Source of the DNA: Pararhizobium qamdonense
Lineage (GTDB): Bacteria; Pseudomonadota; Alphaproteobacteria; Rhizobiales; Rhizobiaceae
Direction: 5' to 3'
Length of the DNA stretch: 64,000 bases
Assembly (NCBI RefSeq): GCF_029277445.1
Contig: NZ_CP119568.1
Span: forward strand, 62,001-126,000
This document shows positions 54,940 through 63,149 of the stretch, one piece after another. The notes under the pieces were generated by a model. It saw only the letters and a program-made list of their open reading frames with translations. It was not told the origin of the DNA and made no database searches. Position numbers and translations under genes: made by a program. Position 1 is the first letter of the stretch. Each line of letters opens with the position of its first letter.

Positions 54940-55275
54940 ATGGAGCCATTTGCTAGAAACTTACGCTCACGCGCCGCGAAACTCGGTATTTCGAATGCCG
55001 AGGTGGCTCGCCGTGCCGACCTGAGCGATCGCCGCTATGGCAATTACGTCAGTGGACGGCGGGAGCCGGACCTAGCGACGTTAATTCGTATTTCAAGAGT
55101 TTTGGGTGTCAGCGTGGACGAACTGGTAGGTTCGACAGTCGAAAAACGGACTGAAAGCAAGGAGCATCTACTTCAAGAACGCATCGAGGCTGCACTGCGA
55201 ACTCTTGACCATGACGATCTTCAGAGACTTGCCATCATGGTCGAAGCACTTGCGGTTGCTCGCACCCCCCCATGA
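54940..55275 (+). CDS. XRE-family small regulator, 111 aa
   Basis: The protein is a Cro/CI-type helix-turn-helix (FARNLRSRAAKLGISNAEVARRADLSDRRYGNYVSGRREPDLATLIRISRVLGVSVDELVG, about residues 4-65) with a short helical tail (LLQERIEAALRTLDHDDLQRL). ATG 54940 and GTG 54934 are both possible starts. It has no partner toxin next to it: the region downstream holds only fragments. It is divergent from the LysR gene, sharing its promoter region. Confidence 0.8.
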   Translation: MEPFARNLRSRAAKLGISNAEVARRADLSDRRYGNYVSGRREPDLATLIRISRVLGVSVDELVGSTVEKRTESKEHLLQERIEAALRTLDHDDLQRLAIMVEALAVARTPP

Positions 55276-55564
55276 ACGGCTCACGCCCGCGGCGACTCGG
55301 AAATTTGCTCGCCTTGATAGGAACGATCAACAGTTTCAGTTGGATTTCAGTAGTTTCAGCTACTTAGGTAACTCCGGGCGAGAGTATCCGTAGCGAGCAA
55401 CGGAGGCGGACTGTGTAACGTACATCCACATTGGTTGCGGATGACATTCAAATAGCTGCGCACAGCATCAATCGCTTTGGCGCAACTTAGCGAGGGCATC
55501 ATCTGAGAGTTAGCGCCCCATAATGAACAAGCACCGTTGCCTACCTTTTTGATCCATTCTTGCA

Positions 55565-55849
55565 GTGAGCGCACCAAATTCCTTTGCTTTGGGACTGGAG
55601 GGCGGGTTTGCCACAGCGAAGTCGCTCGGGGAAGATAGGAGAATAGTTTGCGCATCACCTGCGTACCTAGAAAAAAATGGCACACCAATGCATCCGGATG
55701 ACTTCGCCAAACACGACTGCATCACGATGCGTTTTGTACAATATCTTGATCGTGAGTGGCCCTCTGTCGTAGACGGCGCCGTGCGAAACGTTGCAGTAAA
55801 AGGCCGTCGGGTTGCCAATGGGGGGGGAACCCTTAGTTTTGAAGCATAG
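55565..55849 (+). pseudogene. LysR effector-domain fragment
   Basis: The frame contains LGEDRRIVCASPAYLEKNGTPMHPDDFAKHDCI, a typical part of the LysR effector domain, followed by DGAVRNVAVKGRRVANGG. There is no DNA-binding domain upstream, and the frame ends soon after. It is a remnant of a regulator gene between the XRE gene and repA. Confidence 0.7.
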
Positions 55850-55969
55850 GTGAATCGGTTTCGTCCGGTTGTTTTCGTATGGTCAACCAGGCGTGATCCA
55901 TCTCGCGGCCAATCAATCATTCTGGGGAAACCGCTGCTAACCGCACCGAAGCGGTGTCGCTCCAAAGAA

Positions 55970-55985
55970 GTTGTACTTGTACAAC
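55970..55985. promoter_or_regulatory. parS-like palindrome upstream of repA
   Basis: GTTGTAC-TT-GTACAAC (55970-55985) is a near-perfect 16-bp palindrome in the form GTT-N4-NN-N4-AAC. repABC partition sites are 16-bp palindromes of the form GTTNNNNGCNNNNAAC, so only the central two bases differ. It lies 143 bp before repA. It could be the RepB-binding partition site; the gene order allows that. Confidence 0.5.
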
Positions 55986-56014
55986 AACAGCTTCCCGAAT
56001 CCGGATGCTGTTGG

Positions 56015-56029
56015 TTAATCTGTCGTTAA
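56015..56029. promoter_or_regulatory. CtrA-type box in the repABC promoter region
   Basis: TTAA-TCTGTCG-TTAA (TTAA-N7-TTAA) is an exact match to the full CtrA site of Alphaproteobacteria. It lies about 100 bp before repA, in the expected promoter area. It would tie plasmid replication to the cell cycle. Confidence 0.45.
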
Positions 56030-56128
56030 CGAAAAAGACTTTGCCACGCCGGATAGAATCGGGCCTAATGAGATCAGCGCATTTTAAGCGCTAATCAAAT
56101 AATAAGCGCGGATTGAGTCGGGGCCAAT

Positions 56129-57328
56129 ATGTTGAACATCGCAGGCAATAAAAATGGTGAGAGCCTGCGCTCTCTGATCGCCACTGATGCCGAAGAATTG
56201 TCGCGCCAGCTGCAGGCGCACCAACAGCGCACATTCCCGCCCACAGCGCAAAAGAATATTCGCCAGTTCACACCGGCTGAGGCTGCCGATTTCATTGGTA
56301 TCCACCAGGGATATCTGCGCCAGATCGTGGCGGATGGGCATGGGCCTGAACCCTTGGCCAATGGCCGCCGTCAATATTCGGTGCAGGACATCGAAAACCT
56401 TCGCCATCTTCTTGACGAAGGCGGGAAGGGGCCTCGCAAATATGTCCGCCATCGGCGTGAGGGTGAAAAGCTTCAGGTCATCTCCGTGATGAACTTCAAG
56501 GGCGGTTCGGGAAAGACCACGACATCGGCGCATCTTGCACAGTTTCTCGCCTTGCGCGGCTACCGGGTTCTTGCCATTGATCTCGATCCGCAGGCATCGC
56601 TCTCGGCGCTGTTCGGGCATCAGCCGGAATTCGACGTCGGCGAAAATGAAACGCTTTACGGTGCGATCCGTTATGATGGCGCCAGGCGGGACGTGACCGA
56701 TATCGTACGGGCGACCTATACGCCCAATCTCCATATCATTCCGGGAAATCTGGAATTGATGGAGTTCGAGCATGAAACGCCCAAGGCTCTGGCCGACCGG
56801 CATCAATCGGATTCGATGTTCTTTGCCCGCATCGGCGAATGCCTGGCAGAGATCGAAAGCGCCTACGACATTGTGGTGATCGATTGCCCGCCGCAATTGG
56901 GCTTCTTGACGCTTTCAGCGCTCTGCGCGGCGACGGCGGTTCTCATCACTGTGCATCCGCAGATGCTCGACGTGATGTCGATGAGCCAGTTTTTGCATAT
57001 GACCGGGGATCTGCTGTCGGTTGTCGAAGAAGCCGGCGGTTCGATGGACTATGATTGGATGCGCTATCTCGTGACGCGGTATGAGCCGAACGACGGTCCA
57101 CAATCGCAGATGTCAGGCTTCATGCGCTCGATTTTCGGAAACCGGGTTCTGGAAAATTCGATGGTCAAATCGACGGCGATTTCCGATGCCGGGCTGACCA
57201 AGCAGACGCTGTATGAGGTGGACAGGAACCAGTTCACCAGAGGTACCTATGACCGGGCGCTTGAATCCCTCACGGCCGTGAATACGGAAATAGAGGATCT
57301 GATCAAGCGAACATGGGGGAGGAAGTAA
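56129..57328 (+). CDS. repA: RepA, plasmid partition ATPase (ParA type)
   Basis: This 399-residue protein has an N-terminal helix-turn-helix region (FTPAEAADFIGIHQGYLRQI, about residues 48-67) that serves in autoregulation. The ParA ATPase domain follows: deviant Walker A VMNFKGGSGKTTTSAHLAQ (about 120-140), DLDPQASLS and VIDCPPQLGFLTLSAL. RepA with RepB separates plasmid copies and represses the repABC promoter. The gene is intact and heads the repA-repB-repC operon; repB starts 3 bp after its stop. Confidence 0.97.
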   Translation: MLNIAGNKNGESLRSLIATDAEELSRQLQAHQQRTFPPTAQKNIRQFTPAEAADFIGIHQGYLRQIVADGHGPEPLANGRRQYSVQDIENLRHLLDEGGKGPRKYVRHRREGEKLQVISVMNFKGGSGKTTTSAHLAQFLALRGYRVLAIDLDPQASLSALFGHQPEFDVGENETLYGAIRYDGARRDVTDIVRATYTPNLHIIPGNLELMEFEHETPKALADRHQSDSMFFARIGECLAEIESAYDIVVIDCPPQLGFLTLSALCAATAVLITVHPQMLDVMSMSQFLHMTGDLLSVVEEAGGSMDYDWMRYLVTRYEPNDGPQSQMSGFMRSIFGNRVLENSMVKSTAISDAGLTKQTLYEVDRNQFTRGTYDRALESLTAVNTEIEDLIKRTWGRK

Positions 57329-57331
57329 CGG

Positions 57332-58357
57332 GTGGCGCGCAAGAATGTTTTTAGCCTCATCGAATCCGATGTGAACCCGCAGGTGGACAATGAGCCTGCG
57401 TTTGCCAATTCGCGGCCGCTTGCCGGTTTTGAAAAGCCGTTGAAACGGGCAAGTCCCGTTGGCGCCATATCCCAGTCGCTGGGTGGCGTGCATGAGAAGG
57501 CACAGCGTGTCGATGCGCTGGAGAAGCAGCTTGCTCAGGGGCAGGCGATCGTCGAACTCGACACGGCGGTACTGGACAGTTCGTTCGTTGTCGATCGGCT
57601 CAGCGTGAGTTCGCAAGACCAGGCGCTTCTGGTTTCTCAGATTCGCGAACACGGGCAGCAGGTGCCTATCCTTGTGCGTCCGCACCCGGAGAGGGAAGGG
57701 CGCTTTCAGGTTGCCTATGGTCACCGCCGCCTGGCCGCCATCAGGACGATCGGCGGCCCCATCCGCGCCGTGATTCGCGATCTCACTGACGAACAGCTCG
57801 TTGTCAGCCAGGGGCAGGAAAACAATGCGCGGACAGACCTGACATTTATCGAGCGCGCCTTCTTTGCTTCACGCCTGGAAGGACGCAATTTCAGCCGCGA
57901 TGTCATCATGTCTGCGCTGGGTGTCGATAAGGCTGCCCTGTCGCGCATGATCGCGCTTGTAAACCGGCTGCCTGCTGAACTTATCGAAGCGATCGGTGCC
58001 GCTCCCGGTTTTGGCCGGACGCGCTGGGCCGAGCTTGCCGATCTGATCGAAGACGAGAGCCGGAGGAAACGAGCGCTCGATTCACTTCGCGCCACAGGTT
58101 TTGACAGCCTGACATCAGACGCGCGCTTCCAGGCGGTCTACGACCGGCTGCGGGAGAGCAGGGACAAGGCGCGAAGCTCGTTTTGGAGTGCCGGTACGGG
58201 CCGCAAGGCGGTGAGAATATCCGAGACGGGCGACGCTTTGAAACTGGTGTTCGACAAGACGGTCGAGCCGGATTTTGGCGCCTATGTGGAAGGCAAGCTT
58301 TCCGCGCTTTACGACGATTTCGTGCAATCGAAAGAGACAACAGGAACAGGAGACTGA
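57332..58357 (+). CDS. repB: RepB, partition DNA-binding protein (ParB type)
   Basis: This 341-residue protein has the ParB nuclease-like core ILVRPHPEREGRFQVAYGHRRLAAIRTIGGPIRAVIRDLTDEQLVVSQGQENNARTDLTFIE-type organisation: GHRR (CTP-binding motif) and QGQENNARTDLTFIERA (ENxxR-like). The helix-turn-helix follows (RDVIMSALGVDKAALSRMIALV). It binds parS. The start is GTG 57332, in the usual MARKNVFSLI context. Intact. Confidence 0.96.
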   Translation: MARKNVFSLIESDVNPQVDNEPAFANSRPLAGFEKPLKRASPVGAISQSLGGVHEKAQRVDALEKQLAQGQAIVELDTAVLDSSFVVDRLSVSSQDQALLVSQIREHGQQVPILVRPHPEREGRFQVAYGHRRLAAIRTIGGPIRAVIRDLTDEQLVVSQGQENNARTDLTFIERAFFASRLEGRNFSRDVIMSALGVDKAALSRMIALVNRLPAELIEAIGAAPGFGRTRWAELADLIEDESRRKRALDSLRATGFDSLTSDARFQAVYDRLRESRDKARSSFWSAGTGRKAVRISETGDALKLVFDKTVEPDFGAYVEGKLSALYDDFVQSKETTGTGD

Positions 58358-58367
58358 ACCGCAAAAG

Positions 58368-58418
58368 AAAAAGGCCCCCAAACGTTTCCGTCGTGGAAGC
58401 CCTTCTCATAAGTTTCGC
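58368..58418 (-). ncRNA. antisense RNA (ctRNA/incA) controlling repC
   Basis: The gap between repB and repC carries, on the minus strand, a short transcript that ends in GGGCTTCC...GGAAACGTTTGGGGGCC and TTTTT (58372-58368). repABC plasmids have a ctRNA of about 50-60 nt at this place that blocks repC expression. With the promoter listed next, its length here is about 51 nt. Confidence 0.8.
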
Positions 58419-58424
58419 AGCTAG

Positions 58425-58453
58425 AGAATCACATTTCCACGAATCATAGTCAA
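58425..58453 (-). promoter_or_regulatory. promoter of the ctRNA
   Basis: On the minus strand TTGACT (58453-58448), 17 bases, GATTCT (58430-58425). The -35 box is near consensus and the spacing is ideal; the -10 is moderate. The start site would be about 58418. Confidence 0.65.
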
Positions 58454-58511
58454 GAGTCTTTGGCATCGTTTTGGTGAGCAAATTTCTTTTGCCTTTTACA
58501 AGGTGAAGAAA

Positions 58512-59726
58512 ATGCAGGTTGGAAGTGTGACGACGCCCTTTGGGCGGCGGCCGATGACGCTTGCCATGGTGGCAAATCAAGTTTTGGCCCAGGAGATCGA
58601 GCCGGAAAAGTCGGTCGACAAGTGGAAACTCTATCGCAGTTTGTGCGAGGCACGTTCGCGCCTTCAGATAACCGATCGTGCTTTAGCGGTTATGAACGCG
58701 CTCTTGAGCTTTTATCCGAAGAATGAGCTGTCGGTGGACAACGGCCTCGTCGTCTTTCCCTCGAATGCGCAGCTCTCGTTGCGTGCCCATGGAATGGCGG
58801 AACAGACGTTGCGCCGGCATCTGGCGGTGCTTGTCGAGGCGGGGCTTCTGTCGCGCAAGGACAGTGCCAACGGCAAGCGCTATGCGCGCCGTGACCGGGC
58901 GGGCTCGATCGACGAGGCCTTCGGCTTCTCCCTAGCACCGCTTCTGGCACGAGCCGATGATATCGAACGGCTGGCAGACGAGGTTGTTGCGGAGCGCCTG
59001 CATACGCAGCGCCTGCGCGAGCGATTGACCATCTGCAGCCGCGACCTATCAAAGCTCATCGAAACCGCGCTGGAGGAGGGGATTGCGGGCGATTGGGCAG
59101 GCACGCATCTGCATTATAGCGCTCTTTTGGGCGCACTCCCGCGCAAGCCAGGGGCAATTGAGCTGACGGCCGCGCTGGGCGAAATCGAGGCATTGCGCGA
59201 TGAGGTGGCCAACCGATTGGAAACACAGATCAATCAACAAAAAACAAGCGGCAATGCCCTCCAAAATGAGCGGCACATACAGAATTCAAATCCCGACGCT
59301 ACTTCTGAATCTGAACCTGCTCTCGAAAAGAAGCAGGAGGAAAATTCCGTGACCGGGCGGCACGGTGGGAATGAGCGGGTAAAGGCGTTCCCACTCAACA
59401 TGGTGCTGTCGGCATGCCCGGATATCACCATGTACGGGCCGGGCGGCGGTATTTCCAGCTGGCGTGACCTGATGGCTGCCGCAGTGGTGGTGCGCTCGAT
59501 GTTGGGCGTCAGTCCCAGCGCCTATCAGCAGGCTTGCGAAATTCTCGGTCCTGAAAATGCGGCGGCCGTGATGGCTTGCATCCTAGAGCGGGGCGGCCAG
59601 ATCAATTCTGCCGGCGGATATCTCCGCGATCTGACCCGCAGAGCCGAAAAGGGCGAGTTTTCACTGGGGCCAATGTTGATGGCGCTGATGCGGGCCAATG
59701 CGCCGGGGGACCGGAAAGCCGGGTAG
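58512..59726 (+). CDS. repC: RepC, replication initiator
   Basis: This 404-residue protein begins MQVGSVTTPFGRRPMTLAMVANQ, the standard RepC start, and has the winged-helix part LVVFPSNAQLSLRAHGMAEQTLRRHLAVLVEAGLLSRKDSANGKRY and the C-terminal region with FPLNMVLSACPDI and GGGISSWRDLMAAA. It starts replication in cis at an origin inside its own gene. The ATG at 58512 is chosen over GTG 58503 by similarity and spacing from the AAGG. Expression is limited by the ctRNA in front. Confidence 0.97.
   Translation: MQVGSVTTPFGRRPMTLAMVANQVLAQEIEPEKSVDKWKLYRSLCEARSRLQITDRALAVMNALLSFYPKNELSVDNGLVVFPSNAQLSLRAHGMAEQTLRRHLAVLVEAGLLSRKDSANGKRYARRDRAGSIDEAFGFSLAPLLARADDIERLADEVVAERLHTQRLRERLTICSRDLSKLIETALEEGIAGDWAGTHLHYSALLGALPRKPGAIELTAALGEIEALRDEVANRLETQINQQKTSGNALQNERHIQNSNPDATSESEPALEKKQEENSVTGRHGGNERVKAFPLNMVLSACPDITMYGPGGGISSWRDLMAAAVVVRSMLGVSPSAYQQACEILGPENAAAVMACILERGGQINSAGGYLRDLTRRAEKGEFSLGPMLMALMRANAPGDRKAG
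59215..59350 (+). other. oriV: AT-rich stretch inside repC, probable oriV
   Basis: This segment of repC is clearly richer in A and T than the rest of the gene and codes for a variable linker (NQQKTSGNALQNERHIQNSNPD). In repABC plasmids the origin lies in an AT-rich part of repC. Assignment by position and composition. Confidence 0.6.
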
Positions 59727-59767
59727 GGCAGGGGGCCTTGTCCAGCCCACAGAGCCCTGTTTGCAGT

Positions 59768-61765
59768 CTAGGCTGGCCTTCGCAACCGGGACGCCTGATC
59801 GTCAATCGGGGGAAGCGCGTGAAAATCCTCCGGGGGCGCGGGCCGGCCGACATGAAAGCCTTGGACGTGATCGATGCGAAATTCGCGCATGAGTTCCAGC
59901 TGTTCGTCGGTTTCGACACCTTCGACGAGGATTTTGTGGCCGCGATTACGCACCAGCCCGATAATATCCTGCAGCATGGCCTTACCCCTTGCGGTGCTGC
60001 TGTCGTGCAGGAAGGAACGATCAATCTTGACGGTATCGAAATCGATCAGACGCAGCCAGGAGAGGCCGGCAAAACCCGTTCCGAAATCATCGAGCCAGAT
60101 CCGGATACCCAGCATCTTCAGATCGCTGATGCAGCGCAGGATGTCGGAATTCATCTCCATTTCGATGCCCTCGGTGATCTCGAAGGCAAGCCTGCCGCCG
60201 GCAACACCGGTATCGCCAAGGATGGCAGCCACAGATGTGGCAAAACCAGGCGTCTTCAGCTGGATCGGCGATACGTTGACGCTGACGACACGGACATGAT
60301 TGTCGATCAGGAGATCGGCACAGACTTTGCGGATAGCCCAGTATCCAAGGTTCAAGATGGCGCCGGTTCGCTCTGCGATCGGGATGAAGAGAACGGGAGA
60401 AACCGCAGTTCCATCCAGCATCTTCAGACGCATCAGGGCCTCGACGGCCTCGAGGCGGCCGGTGGAAACGTTGCGGATCGGTTGATAGACCAGCGATACA
60501 AGGTTCTGACCGGTGGCGATTTTCAGGAGAGCCGCGATATTTTCGCTCTCATCGCTGCTTTGCGGATCATTGGGGTCGAACAGCTTCGCGCAGTTGCGTC
60601 CGCTTGCCTTGGCGGCGTACAGGGCGCGATCGGCCTCGTGGATGATCTTTTCAAGTTTCGTGCCGGCCTGGCTCCGGGTGAACGCAGCCCCGACGCTGAC
60701 CGTGACGATCGACATGCCATCGCGGCGCTGCTGGTGCACCAGGCCCATGCTTTCCACGGTCTGGCAGATGTTTTCCGCCAGATCGGCAACCTCTTCCAGA
60801 GTGTCCACGCGCGCAAGCACGACGAACTCTTCGCCGCCATAACGACCGATCGAGCCATTGTAGCGCTTTATCGAATCCGCAAGGGCATCGGCGACCAGGA
60901 TAAGGCATCGATCGCCTTCCTGATGGCCGTAGCAATCGTTGTATTTTTTGAAGAAATCGACATCGATGAGGATGGCTGCAAAACTGGTGCCATATCTCTG
61001 CCAGTCGCTCCAGTAGTCCCGGAGCCGTTGATCGATGGCGCGGCGGTTTTCAAGTCCGGTCAGCGGGTCGGTATTTGACAATCGCAACAGTGCATCGCCC
61101 CGCTCCGACGCCTCTTTTTGCTGAAGCTTTGCCTCGAAAGCATTCAGGAACACCTTGTAGCGCTCCCTGTTCAGCTTCCAGTTCACATACGAGGTGAAAA
61201 CGAAGCAGGAGATGCAAAATGTTCCGAATGCAAGCTTGTAGGAGTGGTCGATCAGCGGAAAAGACTGCAACGCAGCCAGGAAAATGAACAGGATAATGGC
61301 TGAGGCAATCAGGGACAGGCGGAACTGGAAGCTGAAAAACAGATTGACGCTCATCATGAAGATCGCGCCGAACACCATGTAATAGGAGATGCTGACGGTA
61401 TCGGCCGTCATCAGCGACGGGTAGAGCCAACCGGCATAGGCAACAACCAGGCTGGCGGCGCAGGTTGTGTCAATCACATCGGCACTGGCATTCCAGCGAA
61501 CCTCGGCTTCCAACAGGAAAAAAGCAATGGTCCCGATGACGAAACGGGATGCAACCACATATGCTGCGACGTCCGGAACGAGCAGAACGTCGGTGATCGA
61601 AAACAGCAGGTAGACGGCGATCGCGATCCACATGCCGTGACGCGTATCCTGGCGGCGGATGTTCTGGCCTTCCTCCTTATAGAGCGTGCGAAGCTCCGCC
61701 GATGCCGGCCGTAACGGCTCAGCATTGAGGTCGATCTCCACTACATCGGCCAGCGTGTGCTTCAT
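59768..61765 (-). CDS. membrane GGDEF-EAL protein (cyclic-di-GMP turnover), 665 aa
   Basis: The N-terminal about 200 residues have several hydrophobic segments (IAIAVYLLFSITDVLLV, LIASAIILFIFLAAL and others), so the protein is membrane-anchored. The GGDEF domain (about 245-410) has SNTDPLTGLENRRAID and the active-site GGEEF (RYGGEEFVVLARVD), so a cyclase may be active. The EAL domain follows: EAVEALMRL, VSVNVSP, FEITEG, DDFGTG, and EGVET with the catalytic glutamates, so a phosphodiesterase may be active too. ATG 61765 begins MKHTLADVVEIDL. It stands convergent with repC and divergent from the methyltransferase gene. Confidence 0.92.
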   Translation of the reverse strand: MKHTLADVVEIDLNAEPLRPASAELRTLYKEEGQNIRRQDTRHGMWIAIAVYLLFSITDVLLVPDVAAYVVASRFVIGTIAFFLLEAEVRWNASADVIDTTCAASLVVAYAGWLYPSLMTADTVSISYYMVFGAIFMMSVNLFFSFQFRLSLIASAIILFIFLAALQSFPLIDHSYKLAFGTFCISCFVFTSYVNWKLNRERYKVFLNAFEAKLQQKEASERGDALLRLSNTDPLTGLENRRAIDQRLRDYWSDWQRYGTSFAAILIDVDFFKKYNDCYGHQEGDRCLILVADALADSIKRYNGSIGRYGGEEFVVLARVDTLEEVADLAENICQTVESMGLVHQQRRDGMSIVTVSVGAAFTRSQAGTKLEKIIHEADRALYAAKASGRNCAKLFDPNDPQSSDESENIAALLKIATGQNLVSLVYQPIRNVSTGRLEAVEALMRLKMLDGTAVSPVLFIPIAERTGAILNLGYWAIRKVCADLLIDNHVRVVSVNVSPIQLKTPGFATSVAAILGDTGVAGGRLAFEITEGIEMEMNSDILRCISDLKMLGIRIWLDDFGTGFAGLSWLRLIDFDTVKIDRSFLHDSSTARGKAMLQDIIGLVRNRGHKILVEGVETDEQLELMREFRIDHVQGFHVGRPAPPEDFHALPPIDDQASRLRRPA

Positions 61766-62042
61766 GCACGTTCCATGGGGTTGCGTCGCATCCTTCCACC
61801 CTTGAACTGAAATTCCGGCTGCGACCATAACCCGCGATATTTGCACGCGCAGGAAAGCGAGGCAGCCCATCAAGAAAAGACAGCACTTTTAGGCACAGTA
61901 GGCGACGTACATTAAGTTTTCCTGAATTTGCCGTAGGTTAGCAGGCTCGGGCGATCAAACCAACTGTTACGCGAGCACGTTAACCATGACATGCGGTTAC
62001 GTGCAATTTTGATTGGCACTGCACGCGTTTTTCTCCATAGTG

Positions 62043-62057
62043 TTAACGATCCGTTAA
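62043..62057. promoter_or_regulatory. CtrA-type box upstream of the methyltransferase gene
   Basis: TTAA-CGATCCG-TTAA, part of a longer palindrome GTTAACG-ATC-CGTTAAC (62042-62058). It is an exact TTAA-N7-TTAA site, 15 bp before the start codon. Confidence 0.4.
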
Positions 62058-62071
62058 CGCATGAGGCTCGA

Positions 62072-63115
62072 GTGACCCAATTTAAGATTGCCTTTGATGG
62101 CGAAAGCCTGATCACCCCTGCGGCCATAACCACAGAACTTTCATCCTCCAAAACCGATCTTCACTATGAGCAATTGGCAACCGGCCGCGTGGAAGTCGCG
62201 CTGGCGCTGAAGATTGCGCAGCAGCAGATCACCGATGAGCAGAGCCCCGCGCTGATCATCCATCGCCTGATCGGCACGCTTCATGAAACGCGGCGCAAAT
62301 ATCATCACAACGTCTGGCAGGAACTGATCCCGATCGTGCAGAACCATCCGGTCGCCGATTTCTTCCATGAGGATCCCTTCACGCGCTGGTCGTTCATGAA
62401 GCCGCGTGGTTATTCCGGCGATGCGCAGTTGATCGACTTCATCTACGGCCATCCAAGCGTTTCGGGGGAAATCGCCAAGGCTTCGCCGCTCGGCAAGGAA
62501 CTCTACGGTTACACCAGCCAGTCGCCATCTCCGGTTGCAGTGCGCGAACGGCGCGATCTTCTGACACGCTATGTCGACGAAATCGCGACGGAAAAAGGTC
62601 CGGATACGGAAATTCTGACTGTCGCGGCCGGCCATTTGCGTGAGGCTGACAATTCGGTTGCGCTGCGCGAAAAGCGGATCAAGCGCTGGGTGGCCCTCGA
62701 TCAGGACCCGCTCAGCGTCGGCTCGATGGTCCGCGACTTCAACGGTACCTGCGTCGAGGCGATCGACGGCTCCGTTCGCGGCCTTTTGACGAAATCACAC
62801 ACACTTGGCAAGTTCGACTTCATCTATGCGGCAGGTCTCTACGACTATCTCGCCGACAAGGTGGCGATCAAGCTGACGCAGACCTGCCTGGACATGTTGA
62901 AGCCAAACGGCGTGTTTCTGTTCGCCAATTTCTCGCGTGACGTCGATGATGACGGCTATATGGAAACCTTCATGAACTGGGCATTGCTGCTGCGTTCAGA
63001 GGTGGAAATGTGGAACATCATCAACGCCAGCGCCGACCGCAACGCGGTTGAGGCGCGTGTCGAATTCGGTGAAAACCGCCATATCGTCTACGGTATTATC
63101 CGCAAATACGGCTGA
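62072..63115 (+). CDS. SAM-dependent methyltransferase (EF/3-OH palmitate methyl ester type), 347 aa
   Basis: The C-terminal half is a class I methyltransferase fold: ILTVAAGHLREAD (SAM-binding loop, the usual GxGxG is AAGH here), KRWVALDQDPLSVG, FDFIYAAGLYDYL and LKPNGVFLFANFS. The whole arrangement, with an N-terminal helical region (VWQELIPIVQNHPVADFFHEDPFTRWSFMKPRGYSGDAQL), matches proteins annotated as extracellular factor 3-hydroxypalmitate methyl ester biosynthesis proteins, related to PhcB of Ralstonia. GTG 62072 is taken as start; the frame is open further upstream. It lies divergent from the GGDEF-EAL gene. Confidence 0.8.
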   Translation: MTQFKIAFDGESLITPAAITTELSSSKTDLHYEQLATGRVEVALALKIAQQQITDEQSPALIIHRLIGTLHETRRKYHHNVWQELIPIVQNHPVADFFHEDPFTRWSFMKPRGYSGDAQLIDFIYGHPSVSGEIAKASPLGKELYGYTSQSPSPVAVRERRDLLTRYVDEIATEKGPDTEILTVAAGHLREADNSVALREKRIKRWVALDQDPLSVGSMVRDFNGTCVEAIDGSVRGLLTKSHTLGKFDFIYAAGLYDYLADKVAIKLTQTCLDMLKPNGVFLFANFSRDVDDDGYMETFMNWALLLRSEVEMWNIINASADRNAVEARVEFGENRHIVYGIIRKYG

Positions 63116-63124
63116 GACTTGAGA

Positions 63125-63143
63125 GGGGCGGCCAGGCCGCCCC
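63125..63143. terminator. hairpin between convergent genes
   Basis: GGGGCGG (63125-63131) pairs with CCGCCCC (63137-63143). It sits between the methyltransferase and the dehydratase gene, which converge. No T-run follows. Confidence 0.4.
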
Positions 63144-63149
63144 GATCCA

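Noticed and set aside
59576..61078. 500-codon open frame on the plus strand
   Set aside because: It runs over the repC end and antisense to the GGDEF-EAL gene; no protein family pattern, so a shadow frame.
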